Assembly (NCBI GenBank): GCA_021815525.1
Contig: JAKAGN010000131.1
Coordinates: 1-7,432, forward strand
Length of the DNA: 7,432 nt
Origin: Deltaproteobacteria bacterium
GTDB taxonomy: Bacteria; Desulfobacterota; Desulfobacteria; Desulfobacterales; Desulfatibacillaceae
Reading direction: 5' to 3'
Shown: in pieces, positions 1 to 6,689 of the stretch
Layout: each line of letters starts with the position of its first letter
Numbering within the stretch: position 1 is the stretch's first letter
Translations under genes and position numbers: made by a program
The notes under the pieces: model-generated
What the model was told of the DNA's origin: nothing
What the model saw: only the letters and a program-made list of their open reading frames with translations
Database searches by the model: none

Positions 1-1
1 G

Positions 2-277
2 AACACCGAGGAGGCCCAGCTTCCGCGCCCGTGGACAACGCTTACGAACGACGAGGTGGACGAGCTTACCCGCATGGCCTACACGAAGTTTCACTCGCGG
101 CCCTTTTTCCTTCTGAAGCACGCGCTGGCGGTAAGGAGCTTCGACGAGTTCAAGAGAAAGTTTTTGGCCTGGCTTTCCATGCAGTTCAACCAGGAGAAGG
201 TCTCAAGGAAGGACGAGCACTTCTCGGCCTACGCGGAAAACGAGAAAAGGCGGGAGGAGTACAAGAAGAAGGGTTAA
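2..277 (+). CDS. C-terminal part of a probable B12-binding radical SAM protein (5' truncated by window)
   Basis: The reading frame is open from the window edge to a TAA at 275-277, leaving 91 residues of the C-terminus. An internal GTG at 56 and an ATG at 74 are possible starts, but the frame continues upstream with sensible sequence, so I read this as a truncated gene. The tail carries a pattern I associate with the C-terminal helical region of cobalamin-binding radical SAM proteins: W-T-x-L-T-x-D-E-V-x-x-L, then a Y-x-x-F-x-x-R-P-x-F-x-L segment, and a lysine/glutamate-rich end. The 466-residue radical SAM protein downstream also ends with a comparable 'IYFRPYY' stretch. No catalytic motif is visible here, because the CxxxCxxC region would lie outside the window. 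The family call is therefore an inference from tail resemblance plus neighbourhood. It could instead be another helical protein. Confidence 0.6.
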   Translation, partial: NTEEAQLPRPWTTLTNDEVDELTRMAYTKFHSRPFFLLKHALAVRSFDEFKRKFLAWLSMQFNQEKVSRKDEHFSAYAENEKRREEYKKKG

Positions 278-300
278 CAGTATGATTGGGGATGCCGAAC

Positions 301-330
301 GGCCGGAAATGGTCCCCGGCCTTTCATCAT
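301..330 (+). terminator. Possible terminator hairpin after the upstream gene
   Basis: GGCCGG (301-306) can pair with CCGGCC (316-321) across a 9-nt loop, followed by a short, broken T-rich run (TTTCATCATTT). It lies 24 bases after the stop of the truncated gene and before the AT-richer small gene, which fits an intrinsic terminator. The tail is weak, so termination is uncertain. Confidence 0.4.
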
Positions 331-370
331 TTAAGCGATCTTGGGCAGACGTCCGCGAGGAACATCCGTC

Positions 371-778
371 ATGAAGGCAATGAGATCGTTACTTCTTTGC
401 GTCTTTCTTTTCTTTGTGATTGTTAGTGCTTATGGGCTTCAAGCAAAAGAGTACAGCCGGAATCACGATCCGTCGGGACGTTACACGTCCGTCATTTCCT
501 ACAGACGATACCAGAGTTGGATTCCCATGCCGGTCGGGAGTTCTGCGGACAAACCAGGCTTCGTGGAAATTTTCGATCAAACGGGAAGCCTGGGACGCCT
601 TCCTGTGGTGATGCTTCAGTCAGCGAACATCCAATGGTATGGTGATGAAGTCGAATTGGTATTGATAGGCGGGTGGAACTTGAAAAATAGAACCTGTTAT
701 CTCTGGTCGGAAGATGGAATGCGCAAGGTCCCGGTAACAAGGCCGCTCCACATTTTAACGGATTTCCTAGGATTCTGA
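371..778 (+). CDS. Small exported protein of unknown function
   Basis: 135 residues from ATG 371, with an AGG at 358-360 as a modest ribosome-binding site. An in-frame TTG at 341 would add ten residues before the signal peptide and is less likely. Residues 1-25 look like a Sec signal peptide: a charged start (MKAMR), a hydrophobic stretch (LLLCVFLFFVIVSAYG) and a plausible signal peptidase I site after LQA. There is no lipobox. The mature part has a predicted beta-rich look with S/P-x-G-R-Y (about 35-38), 'SSADKPGFVEIFD' (57-69) and 'GWNLKNRTCYLW' (101-112). I have a vague sense of having seen similar small periplasmic proteins in Proteobacteria, but can name no family or function. Its base composition is clearly lower in GC than its neighbours (two 60-base lines counted at 52% and 42%), suggesting later acquisition. 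It probably acts in the periplasm. Confidence 0.75.
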   Translation: MKAMRSLLLCVFLFFVIVSAYGLQAKEYSRNHDPSGRYTSVISYRRYQSWIPMPVGSSADKPGFVEIFDQTGSLGRLPVVMLQSANIQWYGDEVELVLIGGWNLKNRTCYLWSEDGMRKVPVTRPLHILTDFLGF

Positions 779-823
779 GCCAAGAGGCATGCCGAACTGA
801 AACGGCAAGAAATAATTGACCCC

Positions 824-2326
824 ATGAACGTAACCCTGGTCTATCGCGGGCGCTACCTGGTGCGCCAGGCGCTTGAATTGGAAACCCTCGCCCCCGTCAT
901 CCGGCGGGCCGGGCACGAGGTTTCCCTCGCCTTCGACCCCGGCGTCCTGGGCGTCACGGATAACGTCCTCCAGGTCCCGGCCGTGGCCCGGCGGCTCTCG
1001 TCGCCCGGGCTTCTGGCCCGGAAGATCCTCGCCCGAAAGCCCTCCGTGCTGCTTTTCTCGGTGCTTCCCGCGACCTTCGGATTCTTGAACGATACCGCGC
1101 GGCTTGTAAGGGAGAAAAGCCCCGCGCCCATCGTCTTTATGGGCCTTTTTCCGAGCCTCGCGGCCCGCGCGGTCCTCAAAAGGGGCGCGGCGGACCTGGT
1201 CATCGAGGGCGAGGCCGAGCCCGCGGTTCCGGGGCTTCTGGATATGATCGCCCGCGCGGGATTGCCGGACGCGGAGGCGCTTTCGGCCATCCCCAACCTC
1301 GTCTTCCGGCGCGGAGAGGATCTAGTCCGCACGGAAAAGGCCCCGCCGGTGGACCTCGACTCCCTGCCGCTTCCGGACAAGGACCTCTTCGCGCCCCTCG
1401 TGTCCCAGCGCACAAGCTACGCCGCAATGGTGAGCCGGGGCTGCCCCTTTTCATGCTCGTTTTGCGAGGAGACCTGCATGAAGGCCCTCTACGGGCCGGG
1501 CTGGTTCCGCAGGAAGGGAGTGGACGCGGTCATGGCCGAGCTTGAGGCCGGCAAGGCCCGCTACGGTTTCCGGGAGCTTATCTTCAAGGACTCGTATCTT
1601 TCCGGCGACGAGGCCTGGCTCGCGGATTTGATGGCCCGCTTCCGCTCCGGGATCGGGGTCCCCTTCAAGTGCTTTGCAACGATCCTGGGCTTTACGGAAA
1701 AGACCGCGCGGCTTTTGAAGGAGGGCGGCTGCTACGGCGTGGAGTTCGGGCTCCAGACCTGGAACGAGGACATCCGCCTAAACGTCCTGAACCGCCGCGA
1801 GAGCGACCAAGAGGCCCGGCGCGTGTTCGGCTACTGCAGCGCGGCCGGGCTCGCGTATGACGTGGACCACATGTTCGGGCTTCCCGGCGAGACCGAGGCC
1901 GACCACCTGGAGGGGCTATTCGCCTACAAGGGCCTTCCGGGCCTGAACCGCGTGAAGGTGCATCACCTGGTGTACCTGCCGGGCGCGCCCATCGCCTTAA
2001 AGGCCCCGGAATCGAACCTTGCGGCGCGGCTGGGGGAGGGGGTGGCCGCAGACTTCTACGACCCGGCCTTCGCCCCGGCCGAGGCGTCCCGGGCGCGACT
2101 CATGGGCTGGGCAGCCCTCTACAAGCTCCTGCCCCTGATCCCGGAGCCCCTCCTTAGGCGTCTGGCGCGCCGCCCCCAGGCCTTCGGCCGCATCCCGAAG
2201 ATTCTGATGGCGGCACTCCAGGGCCTGGCGGCCGCGAAAACCGGGGACCTCCGATTCGCCGTATATCTGAGGGATTACCCGCGCCTGGTGCTCCGGGCGC
2301 TTATCGGAAGGCTCACAAATGGCTGA
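824..2326 (+). CDS. Cobalamin-binding-type radical SAM protein
   Basis: 500 residues from ATG 824; the ribosome-binding site is weak. The layout matches B12-binding radical SAM proteins: an N-terminal Rossmann-like domain (about 1-135, with 'LVIEGEAEPAV' at 125-135), a radical SAM domain, and a C-terminal helical tail (about 390-500). The [4Fe-4S]/SAM cysteines are C207-x3-C211-x2-C214 in 'RGCPFSCSFCEE', and a further cysteine follows at 218. 'EFGLQT' (307-312) is the expected SAM-contact strand, and 'MFGLPGE' (350-356) is the conserved later motif. By family knowledge it would make a 5'-deoxyadenosyl radical, possibly for methylation, C-C bond formation or cyclisation on an unreactive carbon; the substrate is unknown. 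The usual G-G-P-H motif of the B12 domain is absent (residues 106-115 read MGLFPSLAAR), so cobalamin binding is less certain than in its downstream partner. The next gene overlaps it by 8 nt, implying translational coupling. Confidence 0.9.
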   Translation: MNVTLVYRGRYLVRQALELETLAPVIRRAGHEVSLAFDPGVLGVTDNVLQVPAVARRLSSPGLLARKILARKPSVLLFSVLPATFGFLNDTARLVREKSPAPIVFMGLFPSLAARAVLKRGAADLVIEGEAEPAVPGLLDMIARAGLPDAEALSAIPNLVFRRGEDLVRTEKAPPVDLDSLPLPDKDLFAPLVSQRTSYAAMVSRGCPFSCSFCEETCMKALYGPGWFRRKGVDAVMAELEAGKARYGFRELIFKDSYLSGDEAWLADLMARFRSGIGVPFKCFATILGFTEKTARLLKEGGCYGVEFGLQTWNEDIRLNVLNRRESDQEARRVFGYCSAAGLAYDVDHMFGLPGETEADHLEGLFAYKGLPGLNRVKVHHLVYLPGAPIALKAPESNLAARLGEGVAADFYDPAFAPAEASRARLMGWAALYKLLPLIPEPLLRRLARRPQAFGRIPKILMAALQGLAAAKTGDLRFAVYLRDYPRLVLRALIGRLTNG

Positions 2327-3305
2327 GCCCGGCCCCGGCAAGGCGGCCCGGACGGGGCGAGGCAGGCTTGCCTCGGCGAGCCTGACCCTGGCGTTTTCGG
2401 CCGTGGTGCTCGTGACCGTCTGGAAGGCCGCGGGGCTTTCGCCCGATAAGCTCGCGGCGGCCTTTTCCTCGGCCGATTTCAGGCTGCTGGCCCTAACCCT
2501 CGCGCTTTCGGTCCTGTGGCACGTTTTTTTCGGCGCGGACAAGCTCTGGCGGGTCTTAAAGGCGTTAGGGATCGAAGTCCCCTTCCGGCGGGTGCTTTTC
2601 TGGCGGCTGGGCTCGGGGCCCTTGCGGGCCGTGCTTCCGGTGGACGCGGGCGAAATCTTCGACGTGATTTTCTTGTGGCGGGAGAAAAACACCCAGGTGG
2701 GCGCGGCGGCCGGGGCCGTGGCCTTCGAAAGCGGCTTGAACCTCATCGGCGCCTCCTTCTGGCTCGCCGTGGGGCTCGTTCTCTCGGGCGCGCCCTCGGC
2801 CTTTTCGGGCGGCGCGGCCGTGGGGTTCCTGGGGCTTTTCTTCGCCCTCTTCTTTTTCGCCACCCCCGTCCACGCGGCCCTCGTCCATCTTGCGGAAAAG
2901 CTTTCCGGCCGCCTCGGGCGTTTCGCGGCGGGAGTTCTTGGCCCATTCGCCCGGGCCTCGGCGGGCCGGAAGCTCTTTTTCGCGGCCTACGGCATCGTGT
3001 TCCAGATCCGGCCGCTTCTGGTGTGCTGGCTCCTTTTCCGCGCCTTCGGCTATTCGCCGGACCCGGCGGGCCTCATCACGGCCGCGTCCTTGGCCGTTTT
3101 TGCCGGGCACGCGCCCTCGGCCTCGGGCCTGGGGCCCCGGGAGGCCGCCGTCATGGTCTTTTTCGCGGGATACGCCCCGCCCGCCGTGCTCTTTTCGGTG
3201 GGATTCTCGCTCACGCTTTTCGTCCACATAATACCCATGCTGGCCGGGGCTCCCTGGGCCCTTTGGTTTTTGGGACGGCTGTGGGGCGGGAAAAAGACGC
3301 CATGA
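2319..3305 (+). CDS. Flippase-like / lysylphosphatidylglycerol synthase TM-type integral membrane protein
   Basis: 328 residues. ATG 2319 overlaps the preceding stop by 8 nt (ATGGCTGA), and the gene's own stop overlaps the next start (ATGA). After a short basic N-terminus, several hydrophobic spans are visible, at about 20-38, 54-72, 127-157, 165-187, 220-243, 250-265 and 277-320. Family-type motifs are 'LRAVLPVDAGE' (102-112) and 'APSASGLGPREAA' (265-277), the latter matching the P-x-x-G-G-L-G-x-R-E signature of the flippase-like/UPF0104 group related to the membrane half of MprF. There is no C-terminal aminoacyl-transfer domain, so this is not a full LPG synthase. By family analogy it may translocate a lipid or lipid-linked intermediate, or help form it, in the cytoplasmic membrane. 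Lying between two radical SAM genes, it probably handles their substrate or product; that role is inferred. Confidence 0.85.
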   Translation: MAEPGPGKAARTGRGRLASASLTLAFSAVVLVTVWKAAGLSPDKLAAAFSSADFRLLALTLALSVLWHVFFGADKLWRVLKALGIEVPFRRVLFWRLGSGPLRAVLPVDAGEIFDVIFLWREKNTQVGAAAGAVAFESGLNLIGASFWLAVGLVLSGAPSAFSGGAAVGFLGLFFALFFFATPVHAALVHLAEKLSGRLGRFAAGVLGPFARASAGRKLFFAAYGIVFQIRPLLVCWLLFRAFGYSPDPAGLITAASLAVFAGHAPSASGLGPREAAVMVFFAGYAPPAVLFSVGFSLTLFVHIIPMLAGAPWALWFLGRLWGGKKTP

Positions 3306-4702
3306 GCCAAAAACAGACCGTGGTGCTGGTGAATCCCCGCGCCACCTACGTGAACGAGATCGCCCAGAAGTGCTACCCGCCCGCAAGCCTCCTCTATCTG
3401 GCCGCGGCCCTGGAGAACGCCGGCTTCGGCGTTGCGGTCATCGACGCCAACGCCTTCGGGCTTACGGATGATAAGGTCGCGGCCGAAATCGCCTCGGCCC
3501 GGCCGTTTTTGGTGGGTTTTTCCGTCTACTCGGAGATCCTCCCGCAGATCCGCGGCCTTTGCCGCCTGGCCCGGAAGGCCGCGCCGCAGGCCAAGATCGT
3601 GCTCGGCGGGCCCCACGCCACCGCCATCCCCGAGACCACCCTCTCGCAGTTTCCGGAGGCGGATTTCTTGCTTTCGGGCGAGGCCGAGGAGTCCCTGCCG
3701 CTACTGTGCGCGAAAATCTTTGAAGGCGCGCCGCCTTCGGAGGTCCCCGGCGCGTACTTCCGGGATGAGGCGGGCAAGATCGTGCAAGGCCCGCCCTACA
3801 GGCTTCCCGACGTCGCCCTCCTTCCCCGGCCCGCCAAGCACCTTGTTGCGCGGGCCTACCGCGAGAAGCGCTACTACTCGCTTTTGGTGCGCCAGAAGCC
3901 CGTGGACACCCTTTTTTCCAGCCGCGGCTGCCCCTTCCGCTGCGGCTTCTGCTACAACTTCAGGCGTTCCTACCGCGCGCGGACGCCCTTGGACGTGGTG
4001 GACGAGCTTTGCCGCATAAGGGAGTCGGGAATCCGGGACGTGGAGGTCTGCGACGACACCTTCACGGTGAACGAGGAGCGGGCGCTTGAGATTTTCCGCC
4101 TGATCCGGGCGGAGCGGCTCGACGTCTCCTTCCGCATAAAAAGCCGCGTGGACGTGTTCACGGAACGGCTCGCGGCGGAGGCGAAAAGGGCCGGGGTGTA
4201 CCTGGTGGCCTTCGGCATGGAATCGGGATCGCAACAGATTCTGGACATCATGGAAAAGAGGATCACGCGGGAGCAGTGCGAGCGGGCGCGCAGGCTCTGC
4301 CGGGAGAACGGCATGGCCTGTCACTCCAGCTGGGTTGTGGGATACCCCGGCGAGAGCCCGGAGACGGTCGCGGAAACCGCTGATTTCATAGTGAAATTGA
4401 AGCCCACCACCGCCAACGTCGCTCTTCTTAGGCCCTACCCGCAGACCCCGGCCTACCTCATGGCGAAGGAGTCCGGAACGCTCGTGGGGGACTGGAGCCC
4501 GGAAGCGGCGGATTTCCCCTGGGTGAGGCTTCCGTGGGCCAACGAAAAGCGGGTGCTGGACGGGGTGGTCAAGAAGATGATGCGCAGAATCTACTTCAGG
4601 CCTTACTACGCGGCATCATTCGGAAAAGACATTGCGGTCAACATGAACTTCCTCCTGTTGCGCTACGCCTTCCAGGAGGCCAAAAAGGTAGTAGGGCTAT
4701 AG
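3302..4702 (+). CDS. B12-binding radical SAM protein
   Basis: 466 residues from ATG 3302, which overlaps the upstream TGA as ATGA. The frame is open far upstream, but the overlap start gives the canonical family beginning (VVLVNPRAT..., then PPASLLYLAAALENAGF at 26-42). The N-terminal cobalamin-binding domain (about 5-140) carries 'LGGPHATAIPE' (101-111) and 'LLSGEAEES' (123-131), both typical of this family. The radical SAM cluster is C210-x3-C214-x2-C217 in 'SRGCPFRCGFCYN'. 'FGMESGS' (304-310) and 'VVGYPGES' (345-352) are the SAM-contact and later conserved motifs. The tail 'RRIYFRPYY' (428-436) is also typical. The length is usual for the class. The protein is cytoplasmic and may act at the membrane with its flippase-like neighbour. 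The reaction (methylation, coupling or ring formation) cannot be decided. It is clearly diverged from the 500-residue protein, so the two are not a recent duplication. Confidence 0.93.
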   Translation: MSQKQTVVLVNPRATYVNEIAQKCYPPASLLYLAAALENAGFGVAVIDANAFGLTDDKVAAEIASARPFLVGFSVYSEILPQIRGLCRLARKAAPQAKIVLGGPHATAIPETTLSQFPEADFLLSGEAEESLPLLCAKIFEGAPPSEVPGAYFRDEAGKIVQGPPYRLPDVALLPRPAKHLVARAYREKRYYSLLVRQKPVDTLFSSRGCPFRCGFCYNFRRSYRARTPLDVVDELCRIRESGIRDVEVCDDTFTVNEERALEIFRLIRAERLDVSFRIKSRVDVFTERLAAEAKRAGVYLVAFGMESGSQQILDIMEKRITREQCERARRLCRENGMACHSSWVVGYPGESPETVAETADFIVKLKPTTANVALLRPYPQTPAYLMAKESGTLVGDWSPEAADFPWVRLPWANEKRVLDGVVKKMMRRIYFRPYYAASFGKDIAVNMNFLLLRYAFQEAKKVVGL

Positions 4703-4720
4703 CCCCTGCGCCCGTTGAAA

Positions 4721-4744
4721 AAGGCCGGATTTTAAAGCCCGGAT
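4721..4744 (+). repeat. Short tandem-like direct repeat beside the convergent-region palindrome
   Basis: AAGGCCGGAT (4721-4730) recurs as AAGCCCGGAT (4735-4744), one mismatch, 14-bp period. The segment is also framed by two copies of GCCCG-N3-AAAAA, at 4710-4722 and 4737-4749 (27-bp period). Either copy can pair with TTTTT-N3-CGGGC at 4844-4856, so the left boundary of the palindrome appears duplicated. Confidence 0.5.
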
Positions 4745-4859
4745 AAAAACGATGAGCCGCAAGGCGCACGAAAAGGCAATGAGGGAGCGTACTCCTTTGT
4801 ACGTGACCGAACTTGCCTTTGAAGTGCAACGCCGCGGATCGCGTTTTTAGACGGGCTTT
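4734..4859. repeat. Long imperfect inverted repeat, probable two-way terminator
   Basis: The arms meet at 4796/4797. Outer AAAGCCCG (4734-4741) pairs with CGGGCTTT (4852-4859). After a 3-nt mismatch, AAAAACG (4745-4751) pairs with CGTTTTT (4842-4848). Inside, AAAGGCAA on the left matches TTGCCTTT on the right with a one-base shift, and the centre is CGTAC-N6-GTACG. The middle of the arms is diverged. It fills the space between two convergent genes and runs into the stop codon of the - strand phosphate transporter gene. It could stop transcription from both sides, because A- and T-runs flank the stem. It also resembles a dispersed REP/MITE-type element, and its core matches that of the repeat at 6690-6865. 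Confidence 0.75.
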
Positions 4860-5890
4860 TATAAGCCTGGGATAAAGAGCTTGAAGGCCCACAGGCACAG
4901 CATCGAGACCAGGGCCGCCGCCGGGATGGTGAGGAACCAGGCCCAGACGATATTCCGGGCCACGCCCCAGCGGATGGTGGAGAAGCTCGTGGTGGACCCC
5001 ACGCCTATGATGGAGCCCGTTATGGTGTGGGTGGTGGAGACCGGCACCCCGAAGTGGGTGGCAAGAAACAGCGTCGCGGCCCCGCCGCTTTCGGCGCAGA
5101 AGCCGCCCACGGGCTTCAATTTCGTGATCTTCATCCCCATGGTCTTCACGATCCGCCAGCCGCCGCAGGCCGTGCCCACGGCCATTGCGGCCTGGCAGGA
5201 CAGTATTATCCAAAGGGTCCTGGGGTCGGTGAGGGAGAGCTTGACCTCCGGGCCGAAGATGCCCCCCGCCACAAGGAGCGCCACGATGATGCCCATGGTC
5301 TTCTGGGCGTCGTTGCCGCCGTGTCCCAGGGAGTAGAGCGCCGCCGAAAAGAGCTGCCCCACCCGGAAAAAGCGGTCCACCGAGGCCGGCTTCCACTTTT
5401 TAAAGAGCCTGAAAACCAGCGTCATCACCAAAAAGCCCAGTACAAAGCCCATGAGGGGCGCCAGGGGTATGTACTCGGCGGTGACGAGAACCTTCTTCCA
5501 GTGGATGGCAGAGAAACCCTTGTGGGCTATTCCCGCCCCCACGAAGCCCCCTATGATGGCGTGGGAGGAGCTGGTGGGAAGCCCCCACCACCAGGTGAGG
5601 AGGTCCCACACGATGGCGCCGATGAGCCCCGCCAGCACCACGTAGACGTAGGCCGGCTCCTTTCCGGTTATCACCACGATCTTGGATATGGTGTCCGCCA
5701 CCTTGGGAGCGAAAAAAAACATGGCCACGAAGTTGAAGAAGGCCGCCCACAGCACTGCTTGGCGGGGGCTCAACACCCTTGTCGAAACCACGGTTGCGAT
5801 GGAGTTGGCCGCGTCGTGGAAGCCGTTTATGACGTCGAAGGCGAGCGCCATTATGACGGTGAAGACGATGACGATGAAAAGAAAGCTCAT
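4859..5890 (-). CDS. pit: PiT-family inorganic phosphate transporter
   Basis: 343 residues from ATG (complement 5888-5890), with AGGA about 8 nt upstream as ribosome-binding site. It is an inner-membrane protein driving phosphate (or metal-phosphate) uptake with the ion gradient, by family knowledge. The two inverted halves of the family are both visible: 'NGFHDAANSIAT' (22-33) and 'GLPTSSSHAIIGG' (103-115) in the first, 'GHGGNDAQKTMG' (189-200) and 'GVPVSTTHTITGS' (281-293) in the second, with D26 and D194 as the conserved acidic residues. 'RWGVARNIVWAWFLTIP' (307-323) is the usual last signature. The length fits the short bacterial subtype without a large central loop. It lies 82 nt downstream of the DUF47 gene on the same strand, the classic two-gene phosphate operon, as in Sinorhizobium meliloti orfA-pit. 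Which cation couples transport cannot be told. Confidence 0.95.
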   Translation of the reverse strand: MSFLFIVIVFTVIMALAFDVINGFHDAANSIATVVSTRVLSPRQAVLWAAFFNFVAMFFFAPKVADTISKIVVITGKEPAYVYVVLAGLIGAIVWDLLTWWWGLPTSSSHAIIGGFVGAGIAHKGFSAIHWKKVLVTAEYIPLAPLMGFVLGFLVMTLVFRLFKKWKPASVDRFFRVGQLFSAALYSLGHGGNDAQKTMGIIVALLVAGGIFGPEVKLSLTDPRTLWIILSCQAAMAVGTACGGWRIVKTMGMKITKLKPVGGFCAESGGAATLFLATHFGVPVSTTHTITGSIIGVGSTTSFSTIRWGVARNIVWAWFLTIPAAALVSMLCLWAFKLFIPGL

Positions 5891-5972
5891 GGTGGCGTCC
5901 TATGCTTCCAGGGGTTCGCCGGGCTCGGCTCTCCCCGGGGTGAGGCTGCGCGCAAAGATTCGGCCCGGGCGG

Positions 5973-6602
5973 TCAGGAGTTTTCCAGGACGATGGCCTCC
6001 ACGATGTTGGCCACGGCCTCGCAGCGGTCGGTGGCCCGCTCCACGTGCTCGAATATGCTGCGCCACTTGATGAGCTCCCGCGTGTCCTCCTCCTCCTGGA
6101 AGAGGCGCGCTATGCCCTTCCGTCGCACGTCGTCGGCCGCCGTCTCCAGCCGGTGGATCTCGACGGATATCTCGTTGATCCTGCCGGTGTTCTTCTTGAG
6201 GTCCTTAAGGAGCCCCACCATCTCGGCGATGTTCTTCACGCACTCCGTAAGAAGCGCGGTAAGCTCCTTGGCCTCCTCCTTCATCTCCTTGGGCCGGTAA
6301 AGCTCGATCCGCGTGGCCGCGGCCTCGGTCAAGTCCAGGATGTCGTCCAGGCGCTTCACGAGCTTGTGGATGTGCTGGCGGTCGAAGGGGGTGACGAAGG
6401 TCTTGTGCAGGTGCTGGAAGGTGAAGTGGACGTGCTCGTCGCTCTCGCGCTCCAGGCCCTTGATGAACCTGGCGTGCTCCGAAAAGGAGCCGCCCTCGTT
6501 CAGCATGACCCCAAGCCGCTCGGACGCTTCTATGAGAAGCCTTGCGACCTTGTTGAACCGCTCGAAAAAAATATCATCCTTGGGCATGAAAAAACCAAGC
6601 AT
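5973..6602 (-). CDS. DUF47 (PhoU-like) phosphate transport accessory protein
   Basis: 209 residues, start ATG at complement 6600-6602 with a strong GGAGG 7 nt upstream; this favours M1 over the in-frame M6. The protein is all-helical and charged, with the family's repeated acidic metal-site pattern: 'ERESDE' (51-56), 'TPFDRQHIHKLVKRLDDILD' (71-90), 'IHRLETAADDVRR' (149-161) and 'FEHVERATDRCEAVANIVE' (184-202). These match the DUF47/PhoU_div family, cytoplasmic helical-bundle proteins related to PhoU. Family members are nearly always encoded beside a PiT transporter and are thought to regulate it. The length is typical. It is the first gene of the operon and its product probably binds or gates the transporter encoded next. 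The direct repeats just upstream may be involved in its regulation. Confidence 0.93.
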   Translation of the reverse strand: MLGFFMPKDDIFFERFNKVARLLIEASERLGVMLNEGGSFSEHARFIKGLERESDEHVHFTFQHLHKTFVTPFDRQHIHKLVKRLDDILDLTEAAATRIELYRPKEMKEEAKELTALLTECVKNIAEMVGLLKDLKKNTGRINEISVEIHRLETAADDVRRKGIARLFQEEEDTRELIKWRSIFEHVERATDRCEAVANIVEAIVLENS

Positions 6603-6620
6603 GGCGATCCTCCATTTATG

Positions 6621-6638
6621 TCCTAACCAAATCCTAAC
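6621..6638 (-). promoter_or_regulatory. Pair of 7-bp direct repeats upstream of the DUF47-pit operon (possible operator)
   Basis: Read on the - strand, GTTAGGA (6638-6632) is followed by TTTG and a second GTTAGGA (6627-6621). Two perfect heptamers with an 11-bp period have the architecture of a Pho box, where response regulators bind tandem sites on one DNA face, but the sequence is not the enteric consensus. The second copy ends 18 nt before the start codon, closer than an activator site would normally be, so a repressor or alternative role is as likely. Upstream, a poor -35/-10 pair can be drawn (TTGTGC, complement 6672-6667; TGTAAG, complement 6650-6645; 16-nt spacer). Confidence 0.4.
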
Positions 6639-6689
6639 GGTTCGCTTACATTTCGGGGCGGTTCTCGCACAAATCGATCCGGGTGTAAA

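Noticed and set aside
786..807. Small GGCATGCC palindrome and a TGCCG/CGGCA hairpin before the 500-residue radical SAM gene
   Set aside because: The stems are only 4-5 bp and lack a T-run or clear operator symmetry; too common in this composition to call.
1997..2863. 288-codon open frame on the minus strand across two radical SAM/membrane genes
   Set aside because: It lies antisense to well-supported genes, has low-complexity K/R/P/A-rich composition and no recognisable domain. It is a shadow of GC-rich codon structure.
2516..3301. Upstream extension of the 466-residue radical SAM gene
   Set aside because: The extra 262 residues are arginine/glycine/proline-rich and overlap the membrane protein gene. 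The ATG at 3302 overlaps the previous stop and starts the canonical family sequence.
5027..6070. 347-codon open frame on the plus strand opposite the phosphate transporter gene
   Set aside because: The product is rich in G, H, P and R without family features, while the minus strand carries complete PiT signatures.
5682..6626. 314-codon open frame on the plus strand opposite the DUF47 gene
   Set aside because: Antisense to a gene with clear DUF47 motifs and a strong ribosome-binding site; composition is leucine-rich mirror sequence.
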